DNA from: Streptomyces sp. CB02366
GTDB lineage: Bacteria; Actinomycetota; Actinomycetes; Streptomycetales; Streptomycetaceae
Assembly: GCF_001905905.1 (NCBI RefSeq)
Contig: NZ_LIVT01000003.1
Coordinates: 821,001-885,000 of the forward strand
Length of the DNA stretch: 64,000 nt
Direction: 5' to 3'
The position numbers and the translations under genes are program-made. Below are positions 51,631 through 60,830 of the stretch, one piece after another. Position 1 is the stretch's first letter. Each line of letters opens with the position of its first letter. The notes beneath the pieces were generated by a model. It saw only the letters and a list, made by a program, of their open reading frames with translations, made no database searches and was not told the DNA's origin.

Positions 51631-52451
51631 CCTTCCCCTACAAGCTCGTCGCGACCGACCTCGACGGCACGCTGCTGCGCGGGGACGGAACGGTCTCCGG
51701 GCGCACCCGCGAGGCCCTGGCCGCCGCCACCGCGGCCGGCGCCGCGCACATCGTCGTCACCGGACGGGCGGTGCCCTGGACCCGGCACATCCTGGACGAC
51801 CTCGGGTACGAGGGGCTCGCCGTCTGCGGCCAGGGTGCGCAGGTCTACCACGCGGGCGAGCACAAGCTGCTGACCTCGCTGACCCTGGACCGGCAGCTCG
51901 CCGGTCTCGCGCTGGCCAAGATCGAGGCGGAGGTCGGCCCCCTGCACCTGGCGGCCGGCCGCGACGGTCTGGACGGCGAGGTGCTCGTGGGCCCCGGCTA
52001 CCGGGTGCAGGAGGGGCCGCTGCCGTACGTCTTCGTGGAGGACGCCGCGGAGATGTGGACCGCCCCGCTCAACAAGGTCTACCTCCAGCACGCGGAGCTG
52101 GACGACGACGCGCTGGCCTCCGCCGCGAGGGCGGCCGTGGGCAGTCTGGTCGACGTGGTCATGGCCGGGCCCGGCGTGGTCGAGCTCCTGCCGCTGGGCC
52201 TCAGCAAGGCGACCGGCCTCTCGCTGGCCGCCCGCCGGCTCGGGGTGAAGGCGGCCGACACGATCGCCTTCGGCGACATGCCCAACGACATCCCGATGTT
52301 CGGCTGGGCCCGCCACGGCGTGGCCATGGCCAACGCCCACGACGACCTGAAGGCCGTCGCCCACGAGATCACCGCCTCCAACGAGGACGACGGCATCGCG
52401 GTGGTGCTGGAGGAACTGCTCCGCTCGGCATCCGTGCAGTCCGCGCGGTAG
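51627..52451 (+). CDS. HAD-family (Cof-type) phosphatase
   Basis: 274 residues from GTG 51627, coupled to serS. Motif [15 protein letters not shown] (Asp nucleophile), motif II VVTGR, motif III Lys in LGLSKATG, motif [13 protein letters not shown]. The Cof/IIB cap type dephosphorylates small phosphorylated metabolites. Conserved position after serS in Streptomyces. It is about as similar in layout to the HAD protein at 62521 as two paralogues would be. Confidence 0.9.
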   Translation: MTFPYKLVATDLDGTLLRGDGTVSGRTREALAAATAAGAAHIVVTGRAVPWTRHILDDLGYEGLAVCGQGAQVYHAGEHKLLTSLTLDRQLAGLALAKIEAEVGPLHLAAGRDGLDGEVLVGPGYRVQEGPLPYVFVEDAAEMWTAPLNKVYLQHAELDDDALASAARAAVGSLVDVVMAGPGVVELLPLGLSKATGLSLAARRLGVKAADTIAFGDMPNDIPMFGWARHGVAMANAHDDLKAVAHEITASNEDDGIAVVLEELLRSASVQSAR

Positions 52452-52530
52452 CCCTCGCGGCGGAGCGCCCGCCCCCGTGCAGCGCGCCGGCGGCCCGGCA
52501 CCGCGACCCGCGGTGCCGGGCCGCCGTTCC

Positions 52531-53244
52531 CTACCGCTGTCCGTGCTGCCCGCGCCTCTCGCCACGGCGGCGCAGGTCCTTCATCTGCCGGGCGAAACCG
52601 TCCAGCCGTCCGTCGAGGCGCACGACGTCCTGCTGGACGTCCGCCAGCCGCACGCTCATCGCCCCGACCACCTGGTGCGTCAGCTCCACCTTCCGGTCGA
52701 GGCTGTCGAGCCGCTCCGACATCCGCGCCAGCACCGGCCCCAGCTCCTGCAGCGCGCTGCCCACCCCGGAGAGGCGGCTTTCGATGCGGGTGACGCGCTG
52801 GTCGAGGGAGGCGTACCGCTTACGCAACGGCTCCTCGGCGTCCAGGAGGTACGTCCGCACACAGCGGGCGATGTCGCTGTCGCGAAGCAGCATGGCGATG
52901 TTGAGGACGGTGCGGCGGGTGTAGAGGGTCAGCTGCGTGGCAGCCTGTGGATAACTTTCCCTCCCCGCTCCCTCCCATAGGGACAACATGTCCCTATGGA
53001 AAAGCCGCAGCTCAGCACCGCGCAACAAGACGAGTCCGTTCTCCGTGACTTCCGCGCGGTGCCGCTGGGTCACCTTCTTCACGGCCTCTGTGGATACTTC
53101 GAAGTAACGGGCCACGTCCCCTGTGCGAACGTGAATTCCGTCCGGGAGCATGACCAGGCTCCTCACTTTGTCGAGGACGTCGACGCGCCCCATCTGCTCC
53201 CCGCGCAGCGCGCGCGATTCGAGCAGGGCGACTTCCGTGGGCAT
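52531..53244 (-). CDS. Phage-regulator-like protein with C-terminal coiled coil
   Basis: 237 residues. N-terminal part with an HTH-like segment (VRTGDVARYFEVSTEAVKKV, then QRHRAEVTENGLVLLRGAEL), then LTLYTRRTVLNIAMLLRDSD-IARCVRTYLLDAEE. This resembles the C-terminal block of phage antirepressor-like proteins from memory. A coiled coil follows (RVTRIESRLSGVGSALQELG, MSERLDSLDRKVELTHQVVG) with a basic tail. Inside the gene are a perfect DnaA box and a 25-bp interrupted palindrome. The function is unknown; it may be a stably inherited phage-derived regulator. Confidence 0.65.
   Translation of the reverse strand: MPTEVALLESRALRGEQMGRVDVLDKVRSLVMLPDGIHVRTGDVARYFEVSTEAVKKVTQRHRAEVTENGLVLLRGAELRLFHRDMLSLWEGAGRESYPQAATQLTLYTRRTVLNIAMLLRDSDIARCVRTYLLDAEEPLRKRYASLDQRVTRIESRLSGVGSALQELGPVLARMSERLDSLDRKVELTHQVVGAMSVRLADVQQDVVRLDGRLDGFARQMKDLRRRGERRGQHGQR
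52946..52999. promoter_or_regulatory. DnaA box and interrupted palindrome inside the phage-like gene
   Basis: TTATCCACA lies on the minus strand at 52946-52954. At 52975-52999 CCATAGGGACA and TGTCCCTATGG form a perfect 11-bp inverted repeat around ACA. Both lie in the coding sequence of the 52531-53244 gene, 245-300 bp after its start. Possible binding sites; the protein is unknown. Confidence 0.6.
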
Positions 53245-53491
53245 GGGTGTGCCTTTCGTACGAGGGAACTACGAGGGAGCAGGGAATGACGAGGACGGCC
53301 CACACCCCGGGCTTCAGGGGTGGAGGACGCTCACGGTTGCCACTCACTCGATGACCGGTCCGGTGGGCTGGGCCTCACCCGGTGCCGGCATTCCCCGATG
53401 TCACGATCGCTACGACGCCACGGATTCCAGTTGCCTCCACGCACCCTGCCCAACGACCCGGTGGCCACGACGTCACCCGGGGCCGCACGGC

Positions 53492-53528
53492 GGACGGCCC
53501 CCGTCCTGTCCCCGGGCGGGGGCCGTCC
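53492..53528 (-). terminator. Terminator of the ABC operon
   Basis: GGACGGCCCCCG (53492-53503) and CGGGGGCCGTCC (53517-53528) form a perfect 12-bp stem with a 13-nt loop, 55 bp beyond the last ABC gene. The rest of 53245-53582 shows no gene; it also holds the promoter of the phage-like gene. Confidence 0.75.
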
Positions 53529-53582
53529 TGTGCTCGCGCGCCCAGCGGCGCGTCCGGGGCAGCGGCTCTCAGCCGCGCGTCC

Positions 53583-54302
53583 TCACTCCTCGCCCGCCAG
53601 CTTCAACGCCCGCAGCTTCTGACCCGCGTACCAGGTGGCGGCGACCGTCACCGCGGCCAGCAGGGCCGTGGCGAGCGGCAGGCCGACCTCCGAGGCCACC
53701 GCGCCGTCGCCCGCCGTCTTCTGGGCGACCGCCAGGGCCCACTGCTGGACGCTGAGCGTCCGCGCCCCGGCCACCAGGCTGCCGAACAGGGCCTCCCAGA
53801 CCAGCGCGTAGACCAGGCCGAGGACGACCGCGTGCCGGCTGACGGTGCCGAGCAGCAGGAACAGGGCGCTGTACGCGATCGAGGCGACCAGCGCCGCGAT
53901 CGTGTAGGCGACGGCGATCTGCTGGCCGTTGCCGTTCAGGATCAGGCCCGCCAGAAGCGTCGGCAGCGCGGAGAACACCATGGTCACCGCGATGGCCACG
54001 ATCAGCTTGGTGAAGATGATCGTGGGCCGTTTCACCGGCTTGGCGAGCAGGTAGACGATCGAGCCGTCGTCGATCTCGGGGCCGATCGCCCCGGTGCCCG
54101 CGATCACGCCGATCAACGGCACCATCGTGGCGAGGGCGAAGCCGCCGAGGACGTTCGAGGCGATCTGGTCATCGGCTCCGGCGAACATCCGCACGGCCGC
54201 GGCGATGACCAGCAGCAGCGCGGGGAGGACGAACAGGATGGCGGCCCGGCGCCGGCCGAGCAGGGCCCGGTAGGTGAGCCGGGCGACTGTGGGGTCGTAC
54301 AT
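53583..54302 (-). CDS. ABC-2 transporter permease (second pair)
   Basis: 239 residues with six transmembrane helices (AAILFVLPALLLVIAAAVRM, ASNVLGGFALATMVPLIGVI, IVAIAVTMVFSALPTLLAGL and others) and the ABC-2 feature IGPEIDDGSIVYLLAKPVKR after helix 2. It pairs with the ATPase encoded 30 bp upstream. It is the last gene of the four-gene operon; the substrate is unknown. Confidence 0.88.
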   Translation of the reverse strand: MYDPTVARLTYRALLGRRRAAILFVLPALLLVIAAAVRMFAGADDQIASNVLGGFALATMVPLIGVIAGTGAIGPEIDDGSIVYLLAKPVKRPTIIFTKLIVAIAVTMVFSALPTLLAGLILNGNGQQIAVAYTIAALVASIAYSALFLLLGTVSRHAVVLGLVYALVWEALFGSLVAGARTLSVQQWALAVAQKTAGDGAVASEVGLPLATALLAAVTVAATWYAGQKLRALKLAGEE

Positions 54303-54332
54303 GACGGTGCACAGCTCCTTTCAGGCCGCTAC

Positions 54333-55244
54333 TCAGGCCGCTACGAGGTAGGAAAAGACCGATTCGAGGGACTCGTCGGACGGTGAGACGGTGAGCAGCC
54401 GGATGCCCTGCTCCCGGGCCACCCTCGGCAGCAGTTCGGTGAACCGTCCGAAGTCGACGGCCTGGATGCGCAGCGCCTTCTCGGTGAGGTCGACCTCGAT
54501 GCCCGCCGTGGACGGGTCGGCGATGAGCGCGGCCGCGAGGGCCCGGTCGTCGCTGGAGCGCACCAGGTAGCGGTGCGGCCGGTCCGTCATCAGCCGGCGG
54601 ATCTTCCTGAAGTCGCCGGACGCGGCGTGCCGGCCCGCCACGATCACCTCGATGTGGGAGGCCAACTGCTCGACCTCTTCGAGGATGTGGGAGGAGAACA
54701 GGACCGTGCGCCCCTCGTCGCCCATCCGCCGCAGCAACTCCATGAGCTGCATCCGCTGACGCGGGTCCATCCCGTTGAACGGCTCGTCCAGGAGCAGCAC
54801 CGAGGGCTGGTGGACCAGGGCGGACGCCATCTTCACGCGCTGGCGCATGCCCTTACTGTACGTGGAGATCTTGCGGTCCTGCGCGTACTCCATCTCGACC
54901 GTGGCGAGCGCCTTCCGCGCCTCCGCCCCGCCCAGCCCCTGGAGTTCGGCGTTGGCGACGACGAACTCCTCGCCGGTGAGGAAGTCGTACATCGCCTCCC
55001 GCTCGGGGACGATGCCGATCTCCTTGTAGACGGCCTCGTTGCGCCAGATCTGCCGGCCGTCGAGCGTGACCTTCCCCGTCGAGGGGGCGAGGAATCCGCC
55101 CATCATGTTGATGAGGGTGGACTTCCCGGCTCCGTTCGGGCCGAGGAGGCCGGTGACACCGGGCCCCACGGTCATGGAGACGTCGTTGACGGCGACCACG
55201 TTGCCGAACCAGCGCGAAGTGTGGTCGATCTCGATGGTGGTCAC
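54333..55244 (-). CDS. ABC transporter ATP-binding protein (second pair)
   Basis: 303 residues from GTG 55244, which overlaps the stop of the preceding permease gene (GTGA). Walker A LLGPNGAGKSTLINMMGG, signature YSKGMRQRVKMASAL, Walker B PSVLLLDEPFNGMD, switch His in LFSSHILEEVE. The C-terminal 80 residues resemble the dimer or regulatory extension of ABC-2 type ATPases. It works with the 53583 permease. Confidence 0.93.
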   Translation of the reverse strand: MTTIEIDHTSRWFGNVVAVNDVSMTVGPGVTGLLGPNGAGKSTLINMMGGFLAPSTGKVTLDGRQIWRNEAVYKEIGIVPEREAMYDFLTGEEFVVANAELQGLGGAEARKALATVEMEYAQDRKISTYSKGMRQRVKMASALVHQPSVLLLDEPFNGMDPRQRMQLMELLRRMGDEGRTVLFSSHILEEVEQLASHIEVIVAGRHAASGDFRKIRRLMTDRPHRYLVRSSDDRALAAALIADPSTAGIEVDLTEKALRIQAVDFGRFTELLPRVAREQGIRLLTVSPSDESLESVFSYLVAA

Positions 55245-56149
55245 AGCCCGGCCCTCCGGTAGCGGCGCATCAGGACGGCGTACGAGCCGGCGACGAGCGC
55301 GAGAACAACGATCAGGTAGACCACTCCGGTACCGGCTCCCGGGCCCTCCCCTCCGGGGAAGGCGGAGGTGGCGCCGAGGAACGCGGTCTGGACGCCGTCG
55401 ACCAGCGTGATCGGCGAGAAGAGGCCGAGCCACTGCACGGCCCCGGTCGACCCGGTCTCCCACGCGATGGCCTGGACCGTGGAGACGGCCCCGTAGGTGA
55501 TGGTCAGCAGGGCGATCACCGCGGCGACGCCGAAGCCGCGCCGGGGGGTGAGGGCGGCCATCACGAGGCCGAGTCCGGCGAACAGCACGGAGAGCAGCGC
55601 CACCGACACCAGTCCCTGGGCGAACCACTTGGTCTGATCGGCGAAGTCGAACTTCGCGAGCAGAGAACCCGCGTAGAGGATGAGCAGCGGCGCGCCGGTG
55701 AGGATGAAGAGCGCGGCGGCGGTGGCGGCGAACTTCGCCAGCACGTAGTCGGTGCGTTCGATCGGCCGCGAGAAGTACAGGGGGACGGTCTTGAAGCGGA
55801 GGTCCCTGGAGACCGCCTGCGGCGCCTGCGCGGCGATGAAGAGTCCGATGACGGCCTGGAGGTAGATCGCGTACGACGTGTACTCGACCACCAGCTTGCT
55901 GGCGTTCGGCGCGGCCATGGAGACGGCCACCAGGATCGCCGCGACCAGCGCCATCACGCCGAACAGCAGCATGGGCAGCACTTTGGACTTGGCGGAACGG
56001 CCCAGTCCGTAGGAGCCCCGCAGGGTCTGCGAGAACAGGGAGCGGCGGGCGTAGGCCCGGCCGAGCCGGGGCCCGTCGTAGGAGCGGTAGCCGATGTTGT
56101 GGATCCGGGAGGCGTCGCGCCCGGCCGCGGCCTTGGTCTCAGCGCTCAT
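55241..56149 (-). CDS. ABC-2 transporter permease (first pair)
   Basis: 302 residues with six transmembrane helices (KVLPMLLFGVMALVAAILVA, YAIYLQAVIGLFIAAQAPQA, FAATAAALFILTGAPLLILY, GVVYLIVVLALVAGSYAVLM and others) and the motif SRDLRFKTVPLYFSRPIERT after helix 2. The conserved N-terminus IHNIGYRSYDGPRLGRAYAR is typical of actinobacterial members. It overlaps the upstream ATPase gene by 11 bp. Confidence 0.9.
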   Translation of the reverse strand: MSAETKAAAGRDASRIHNIGYRSYDGPRLGRAYARRSLFSQTLRGSYGLGRSAKSKVLPMLLFGVMALVAAILVAVSMAAPNASKLVVEYTSYAIYLQAVIGLFIAAQAPQAVSRDLRFKTVPLYFSRPIERTDYVLAKFAATAAALFILTGAPLLILYAGSLLAKFDFADQTKWFAQGLVSVALLSVLFAGLGLVMAALTPRRGFGVAAVIALLTITYGAVSTVQAIAWETGSTGAVQWLGLFSPITLVDGVQTAFLGATSAFPGGEGPGAGTGVVYLIVVLALVAGSYAVLMRRYRRAGL

Positions 56150-57191
56150 CGCGGCCGCTTCCCTTCTGCTGGACGACCTGCTGCGCGGAGGGGTGCACGG
56201 CTCCGGCGGCGGCCGGGGCGGCGGCCGGGTGGGCCCCGCCCTGTTCGGTACGGAAGACCTCGGCGATGTGGTGGCGGCGCTGTTCCATGCGGACCAGGCC
56301 GAGTCCGAGCCCGGCGACGCTGTCGCGGACCAGGTCGTAGGTCTCCTCGCCGTCCGCCTCGATCAACAGGATGTGGCCCGCCCCCGGCAGCCCCTCCGTG
56401 TCGATCCCGTCGTGGCCGACGAGCGCGACCCCGGCGTCGGTGAGGACCTTGCGCAGGGCGCCCGTGCCGTCGGGGTGGGTGTCGCTGTCGGTCACCTCGA
56501 CCGCGAGGGTCGCCGTGGTCTGGGTGAAGTCGCTGGTGGAGCTGGAGCGCAGGAGCGTGCCGCCGTCGATGACGACGACGTGGTCGCAGGTGCGTTCCAG
56601 CTCGCCCAGGAGGTGCGAGGTCACCAGGACGGAGATGCCGAAGTCGGTGTGGACACGGCGGATGAGGCCGAGCATCTCGTCCCGGCCTACCGGGTCCAGC
56701 CCGTTGGTCGGCTCGTCGAGCAGGACCAGCTGGGGGTCGTGGACGAGGGCCTGGGCGAGCTTCACCCGCTGCTTCATGCCGGTCGAGTAGCCGCCGATGG
56801 GGCGGTAGCGCTCCTCGTAGAGGCCGACGTGGCGCAGGGTGTCGGCGGTGCGTTCGCGGGCGGCCGTGGGCGGCAGCCCCGACATGCGGGCCATGTGCAC
56901 GACGAACTCGGTCGCCGAGACGTCCGGCGGCAGGCAGTCGTGCTCGGGCATGTACCCCACCCGTTCCCGGATGGCGGCGCCGCTGGTCGCGACGTCGAGC
57001 CCGAGCACCGCGGCCCGGCCTTCGGTGGCGGGGGAGAGACCCAGCAGGATCTTGATCAGTGTGGACTTGCCGGCTCCGTTGGAACCCACCAGCCCGGTCA
57101 CACCGGGTCCGATGTCCAACGTGAGCCGGTCAAGCGCGGTCACCCGGGGGAACCGCATGCTCAGGGCTTCGGTAGCGATTACGGCTGTCAC
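56139..57191 (-). CDS. ABC transporter ATP-binding protein (first pair)
   Basis: 350 residues from GTG 57191 (MTAVIATEALSMRFPRVTAL). Walker A LVGSNGAGKSTLIKILLG, signature YSTGMKQRVKLAQAL, Walker B PQLVLLDEPTNGLDP, switch His in LVTSHLLGELE. First gene of a four-gene operon made of two ATPase-permease pairs. No ribosome site is clear, so translation may be leaderless. CTGACG and CACTAA, 17 bp apart upstream, are a weak promoter candidate, and CGTCAGCCCTGACG at 57225-57238 is a short palindrome there. Confidence 0.92.
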   Translation of the reverse strand: MTAVIATEALSMRFPRVTALDRLTLDIGPGVTGLVGSNGAGKSTLIKILLGLSPATEGRAAVLGLDVATSGAAIRERVGYMPEHDCLPPDVSATEFVVHMARMSGLPPTAARERTADTLRHVGLYEERYRPIGGYSTGMKQRVKLAQALVHDPQLVLLDEPTNGLDPVGRDEMLGLIRRVHTDFGISVLVTSHLLGELERTCDHVVVIDGGTLLRSSSTSDFTQTTATLAVEVTDSDTHPDGTGALRKVLTDAGVALVGHDGIDTEGLPGAGHILLIEADGEETYDLVRDSVAGLGLGLVRMEQRRHHIAEVFRTEQGGAHPAAAPAAAGAVHPSAQQVVQQKGSGRDER

Positions 57192-57771
57192 GTCCACGAC
57201 GTTAGTGGTGCGGACCACACCGGTCGTCAGCCCTGACGGCTGGATCGGGATCAGACTCCAGGCGTACGCGCCCGTAGGGGGCCCGGGGCCCCCGGTGGGG
57301 GCGGTGACGCCCCGGTCGGGCGGCCCACGGGGCGCGCAGGAGTCGTGCACCGGTCGGCGCCCGGACCCGCCCTCGGCCCTGCGGCCGGTCCACCGGGGTT
57401 TTCCCCAGGCGATGCGCCCCCCTTGACGTAGCCGCTGGGCATTGTCACATTCATCGGTGTCACGTTACGGACGCGTACCGCACACGGCAGGGAACGGACG
57501 GTGGCATGACCGGCATGGCTCCGGCAGCGCAGTACGGCCTCCCCCCGGAGCCGAGGGGGGTCGGAGGAGTCCGACGGCTGTCCTGCGCGGGGGCGGTCGC
57601 GGGGCGGCGGGGGCCGTGGGCGGTCGGGCCCCGCCCCGGATTCCGGGGTACGGGCGCGGAGTTCGAGGTGGTCCTGGTGGTCGCCGGTGCCGAGGACCCC
57701 GGGCAGAGCGCCTGCCGGCCGGACGACGATCCGCCGCATGTGCGGCGCTGGACCGAGGAGAAGGTGGCGGC
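57192..57771. promoter_or_regulatory. Divergent regulatory region of the ABC operon and the SDR-MerR operon
   Basis: Direct repeats TGTCACATT (57443-57451) and TGTCACGTT (57458-57466), period 15, lie downstream of TTGACG (57423-57428) and may bind the MerR regulator of the rightward operon. A short ORF, 57506-57775, ends in a TGA that overlaps the next GTG (GTGA). It reads RPDDDPPHVRRWTEEKVAA at its end and may be a remnant of a coupled upstream gene. Most of it has no recognisable domain, so I do not call it a gene. Confidence 0.45.
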
Positions 57772-59541
57772 GTGAATCTGTCTCAGGCGCGTGAGCGGTA
57801 CGTGCGTACGGGCGGCGTCGAGCTGTGCGTCGCGGAGCTGGGCGACGCGGACCGGCCGACCGTGGTGCTGGTCCACGGCTATCCGGACAGCAAGGAGGTC
57901 TGGTCGGAGGTGGCCCTCCAACTGGCCGAGCGGTGGCACGTGGTGCTGTACGACGTGCGGGGGCACGGCAGGTCCACCGCGCCGAAGCCGCTGCGCGGCG
58001 GCTTCACCCTGGAGAAGCTGACCGACGACTTCCTGGCCGTGATCGACACGGTCAGCCCGGACCGTCCGGTGCACGTCGTCGGCCACGACTGGGGCTCCGT
58101 CCAGTCCTGGGATTTCGTCACGGTCGGCCGGACCGAGGGCAGGATCGCCTCCTTCACCTCGATGTCCGGGCCCTCCCTGGACCACTTCGGGCACTGGATC
58201 AAGAAGAGGATGGCCCGCCCCACCCCGCGCCGGGTCGGTCAACTGCTCGGCCAGGGCGCCAAGTCCTGGTACGTGTACATGCTCCATACGCCGGTCCTGC
58301 CCGAGCTGGCCTGGCGCGGGCCGCTCGGCAGGCGCTGGCCGTGGATCCTGGAGCGGCTGGAGAAGGTGTCGCCGGGCGACTACCCCACCGCGTCCCTGCC
58401 CGACGACGCGGCGCACGGGGCGTGGCTCTACCGCGACAACGTCCGCGCCCGGCTCAGCAGACCACGCGCGGACGCCTACGCCCACGCGCCCGTCCAGCTG
58501 ATCACGCCCACCGGGGACTCCTTCCTCTCCGAACGGCTCTACGACGAGCTGGAGGACTGGGTTCCCGCGCTGGTGCGCCGCTCGCTCCCGGCCAAGCACT
58601 GGGTTCCTCGCACCCGGCCGGACCAACTCGCTTCCTGGATCACCGAGTTCGTGAGCGCGAACGAGTCGGGCGAGCGCGACGAGGCCCGGCGGCGACCGGA
58701 GCCGCAGAGCCCCTACGCGCAGTGGTTCGGCGGCCGGCTGGTCCTGGTGACGGGTGCGGCCTCCGGGATCGGACGGGCCACGGCGCTCGCGTTCGCCGAG
58801 GCGGGCGCGCGGATCGTGGCCGTGGACCGCGACGCGGACGGGGCCGCCCGGACCGCCGGGACGGCGCGGCTCATCGGGGCGCCGGCCGCCTGGGGCGAAG
58901 CGGTCGACGTGGGCGACGAGGCCGCGATGGAGAAGCTCGCCGCCCGGGTCGCCTCGGAGTACGGCACCGTCGACGTGCTGGTCAACAACGCCGGGATCGG
59001 GCTCTCCGGCCCCTTCCTGGAGACCACGGCCGAGGAGTGGAAGAAGGTCCTCGACGTCAATCTGTGGGGCGTCATCCACGGCTGCCGGTTCTTCGGCAAG
59101 CAGATGGCGGACCGCGGCCAGGGCGGCCACATCGTCAACACGGCGTCGGCCGCGGCTTTCCAGCCCTCGCGCGCGCTGCCCGCGTACAGCACGTCGAAGG
59201 CGGCCGTGCTGATGCTCAGCGAATGCCTGCGGGCCGAGCTGGCGGGGAAGGCGATCGGGGTGAGCGCGATATGCCCCGGCATCGTGGACACCGGCATCAC
59301 CGGTACGGCGCGCTTCACGGGGGTGGACGCGGCGGAGCAGGACCGGTTGCGCAAGCGGGCGGCCAAGCTCTACGGGCGGCGCGGCTACCCCCCGGAGAAG
59401 GTCGCCGACGCGATCCTGCGGGCGGTCGTGCGCAACCAGGCCGTGGTGCCGGTGACGCCCGAGGCGCGCGGTCTCCGGCTGCTCTCCCGGCTGAGCCCGG
59501 GGGCGCTGCGCTCCCTCGCCCGGCTGAAGCCGCCGCTGTGA
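57772..59541 (+). CDS. Alpha/beta-hydrolase-SDR fusion oxidoreductase
   Basis: 589 residues from GTG 57772 with an AAGG ribosome site. Residues 1-300 are an alpha/beta hydrolase with oxyanion motif LVHGYPDSKEVW and nucleophile elbow VVGHDWGSVQSWDF. The nucleophile position is Asp, as in epoxide hydrolases and haloalkane dehalogenases. Residues 320-589 are a short-chain dehydrogenase: LVTGAASGIGRATALAFAEA, DVLVNNAGIGLSG, Ser in NTASAAAF, YSTSK. Two enzymes in one chain suggest consecutive steps on one substrate. Its stop overlaps the MerR gene start (GTGA). Confidence 0.9.
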   Translation: MNLSQARERYVRTGGVELCVAELGDADRPTVVLVHGYPDSKEVWSEVALQLAERWHVVLYDVRGHGRSTAPKPLRGGFTLEKLTDDFLAVIDTVSPDRPVHVVGHDWGSVQSWDFVTVGRTEGRIASFTSMSGPSLDHFGHWIKKRMARPTPRRVGQLLGQGAKSWYVYMLHTPVLPELAWRGPLGRRWPWILERLEKVSPGDYPTASLPDDAAHGAWLYRDNVRARLSRPRADAYAHAPVQLITPTGDSFLSERLYDELEDWVPALVRRSLPAKHWVPRTRPDQLASWITEFVSANESGERDEARRRPEPQSPYAQWFGGRLVLVTGAASGIGRATALAFAEAGARIVAVDRDADGAARTAGTARLIGAPAAWGEAVDVGDEAAMEKLAARVASEYGTVDVLVNNAGIGLSGPFLETTAEEWKKVLDVNLWGVIHGCRFFGKQMADRGQGGHIVNTASAAAFQPSRALPAYSTSKAAVLMLSECLRAELAGKAIGVSAICPGIVDTGITGTARFTGVDAAEQDRLRKRAAKLYGRRGYPPEKVADAILRAVVRNQAVVPVTPEARGLRLLSRLSPGALRSLARLKPPL

Positions 59542-60503
59542 CCGGGCCCGCCGCGCCGTCGGCCGGGAGCGGGGGAGGCGCCGAATACCGCATCGAGGAC
59601 CTGGCCCGCGCCGGCGGGGCCACGGTGCGCACGATCCGCGCCTACCAGGACCGGGGACTGCTGCCGACGCCCGAGCGGCGGGGGCGGGCCAACGTGTACC
59701 GGGAGGCCCATCTGGTGCGGCTGGGGCAGATCGCGGACCTGCTCGACCGGGGCTACACCCTGGCCAGCATCAAGGAGTTGCTGGAGGCGTGGGACGCCGG
59801 GCGGGGGCTCGGCGGGGTGCTCGGCCTGGTGGCGGAGGTGCACGGCCCGTGGACGGACGAGGAGGCCGGCCGGATCAGCCGCCGGGAGCTGGAGGCGAAG
59901 TTCGGCGGCCGGCGGGACGACGAGGCCATCGCCGAGGCGGTGGAGCTCGGCGTACTGGAGCGTGTGCCGGGCCGGGACGACGAGTTCCTCGTGCCGAGCC
60001 CGCAAGAGCTGGCGGTGGCGGTCGAGCTGCATGCCGCCGGCGTCCCGTTGCCCGCCATCGCCGACCACCTGAGGGAACTCCGCTGCCAGGTCGAGCACAT
60101 AGCCTCCCGTTTCCTGGAGTTCACCACGGAACACGTCTTCGCGCGCTATCTGGGGAACCGGCCGCCCACGGATTCCGACGCGGCCGATGCCGCCGCCCTG
60201 GTACGCCGGTTGCGTCCGCTCGCCCAGCAGTCGGTGGAAGCCGAACTGGCGCGTGCCATGCGGACCTTCGCCCCCCGGCACCTGCACCACCACCTGGCGG
60301 CGGAGGACGGGGCCGTGGACGTGGAATCGTTCCGACCGGTGCTGCTGCCGGTACGGACGACGCAGGCGGTACAGGACCTGGTCGGCGCGGACCGGGTGGC
60401 CGCTTTCGTCACGGCGGCCACCGAACGAGAGGTGCAAGCCCGTACGTTGGACCACCTCGCGGCAACTCACATGAAAACAGGCAAAGTTGACGAAGTGCCC
60501 TAA
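59538..60503 (+). CDS. MerR-family transcriptional regulator
   Basis: 321 residues from GTG 59538, coupled to the SDR gene. MerR HTH about 18-90: YRIEDLARAGGATVRTIRAY, QDRGLLPTPERRGRANVYRE, HLVRLGQIADLLDRGYTLAS. A long C-terminal helical ligand domain of about 200 residues follows, without conserved metal Cys. It probably senses the substrate of the hydrolase-SDR protein and controls this operon. Confidence 0.9.
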   Translation: MTGPAAPSAGSGGGAEYRIEDLARAGGATVRTIRAYQDRGLLPTPERRGRANVYREAHLVRLGQIADLLDRGYTLASIKELLEAWDAGRGLGGVLGLVAEVHGPWTDEEAGRISRRELEAKFGGRRDDEAIAEAVELGVLERVPGRDDEFLVPSPQELAVAVELHAAGVPLPAIADHLRELRCQVEHIASRFLEFTTEHVFARYLGNRPPTDSDAADAAALVRRLRPLAQQSVEAELARAMRTFAPRHLHHHLAAEDGAVDVESFRPVLLPVRTTQAVQDLVGADRVAAFVTAATEREVQARTLDHLAATHMKTGKVDEVP

Positions 60504-60830
60504 ATACACGGCCTCTTGTCCACAGTTTTTCCAAAGTTCCTGTGGATAAGCCGTGTTACCTGTGGATCAAACCTGATAACGAAAAACAACCGAGGAATCA
60601 CAGAAGAACGACAGGCTGACCATGTGAAGAAGCGAGGGGCCGGCCCGGCGACGCGATCACGGCGCCGAGGACCGGCGAGCAGCCGTCCGGGAGAGCGGAG
60701 GACCGGGCGTCCGGGAGATCCGGGCGCCGGCGCGAGCACCGGGACGCCGTCCGTGGGCACCGGCATGACGTCACGGGAGCCGGGGCGAAACGCGGATGCG
60801 TCCACCGGCTCGTCCCGGCACGCTGTCACC
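60504..60830. promoter_or_regulatory. Second DnaA-box cluster and kptA upstream region
   Basis: Within 54 bp: TTGTCCACA at 60516-60524 (plus), TTATCCACA at 60541-60549 (minus) and TGATCCACA at 60561-60569 (minus, one mismatch). The surrounding 90 bp are markedly AT-rich for this genome (TTTTTCCAAAG, CCTGATAACGAAAAAC). No gene is seen in 60600-60830, though an in-frame ATG at 60765 could extend KptA by 22 residues. Confidence 0.7.

Noticed and set aside
57506..57775. 89-codon ORF upstream of the hydrolase-SDR fusion
   Set aside because: The GTGA overlap is suggestive, but the translation shows no domain and no clear ribosome site; recorded only as a possible remnant.
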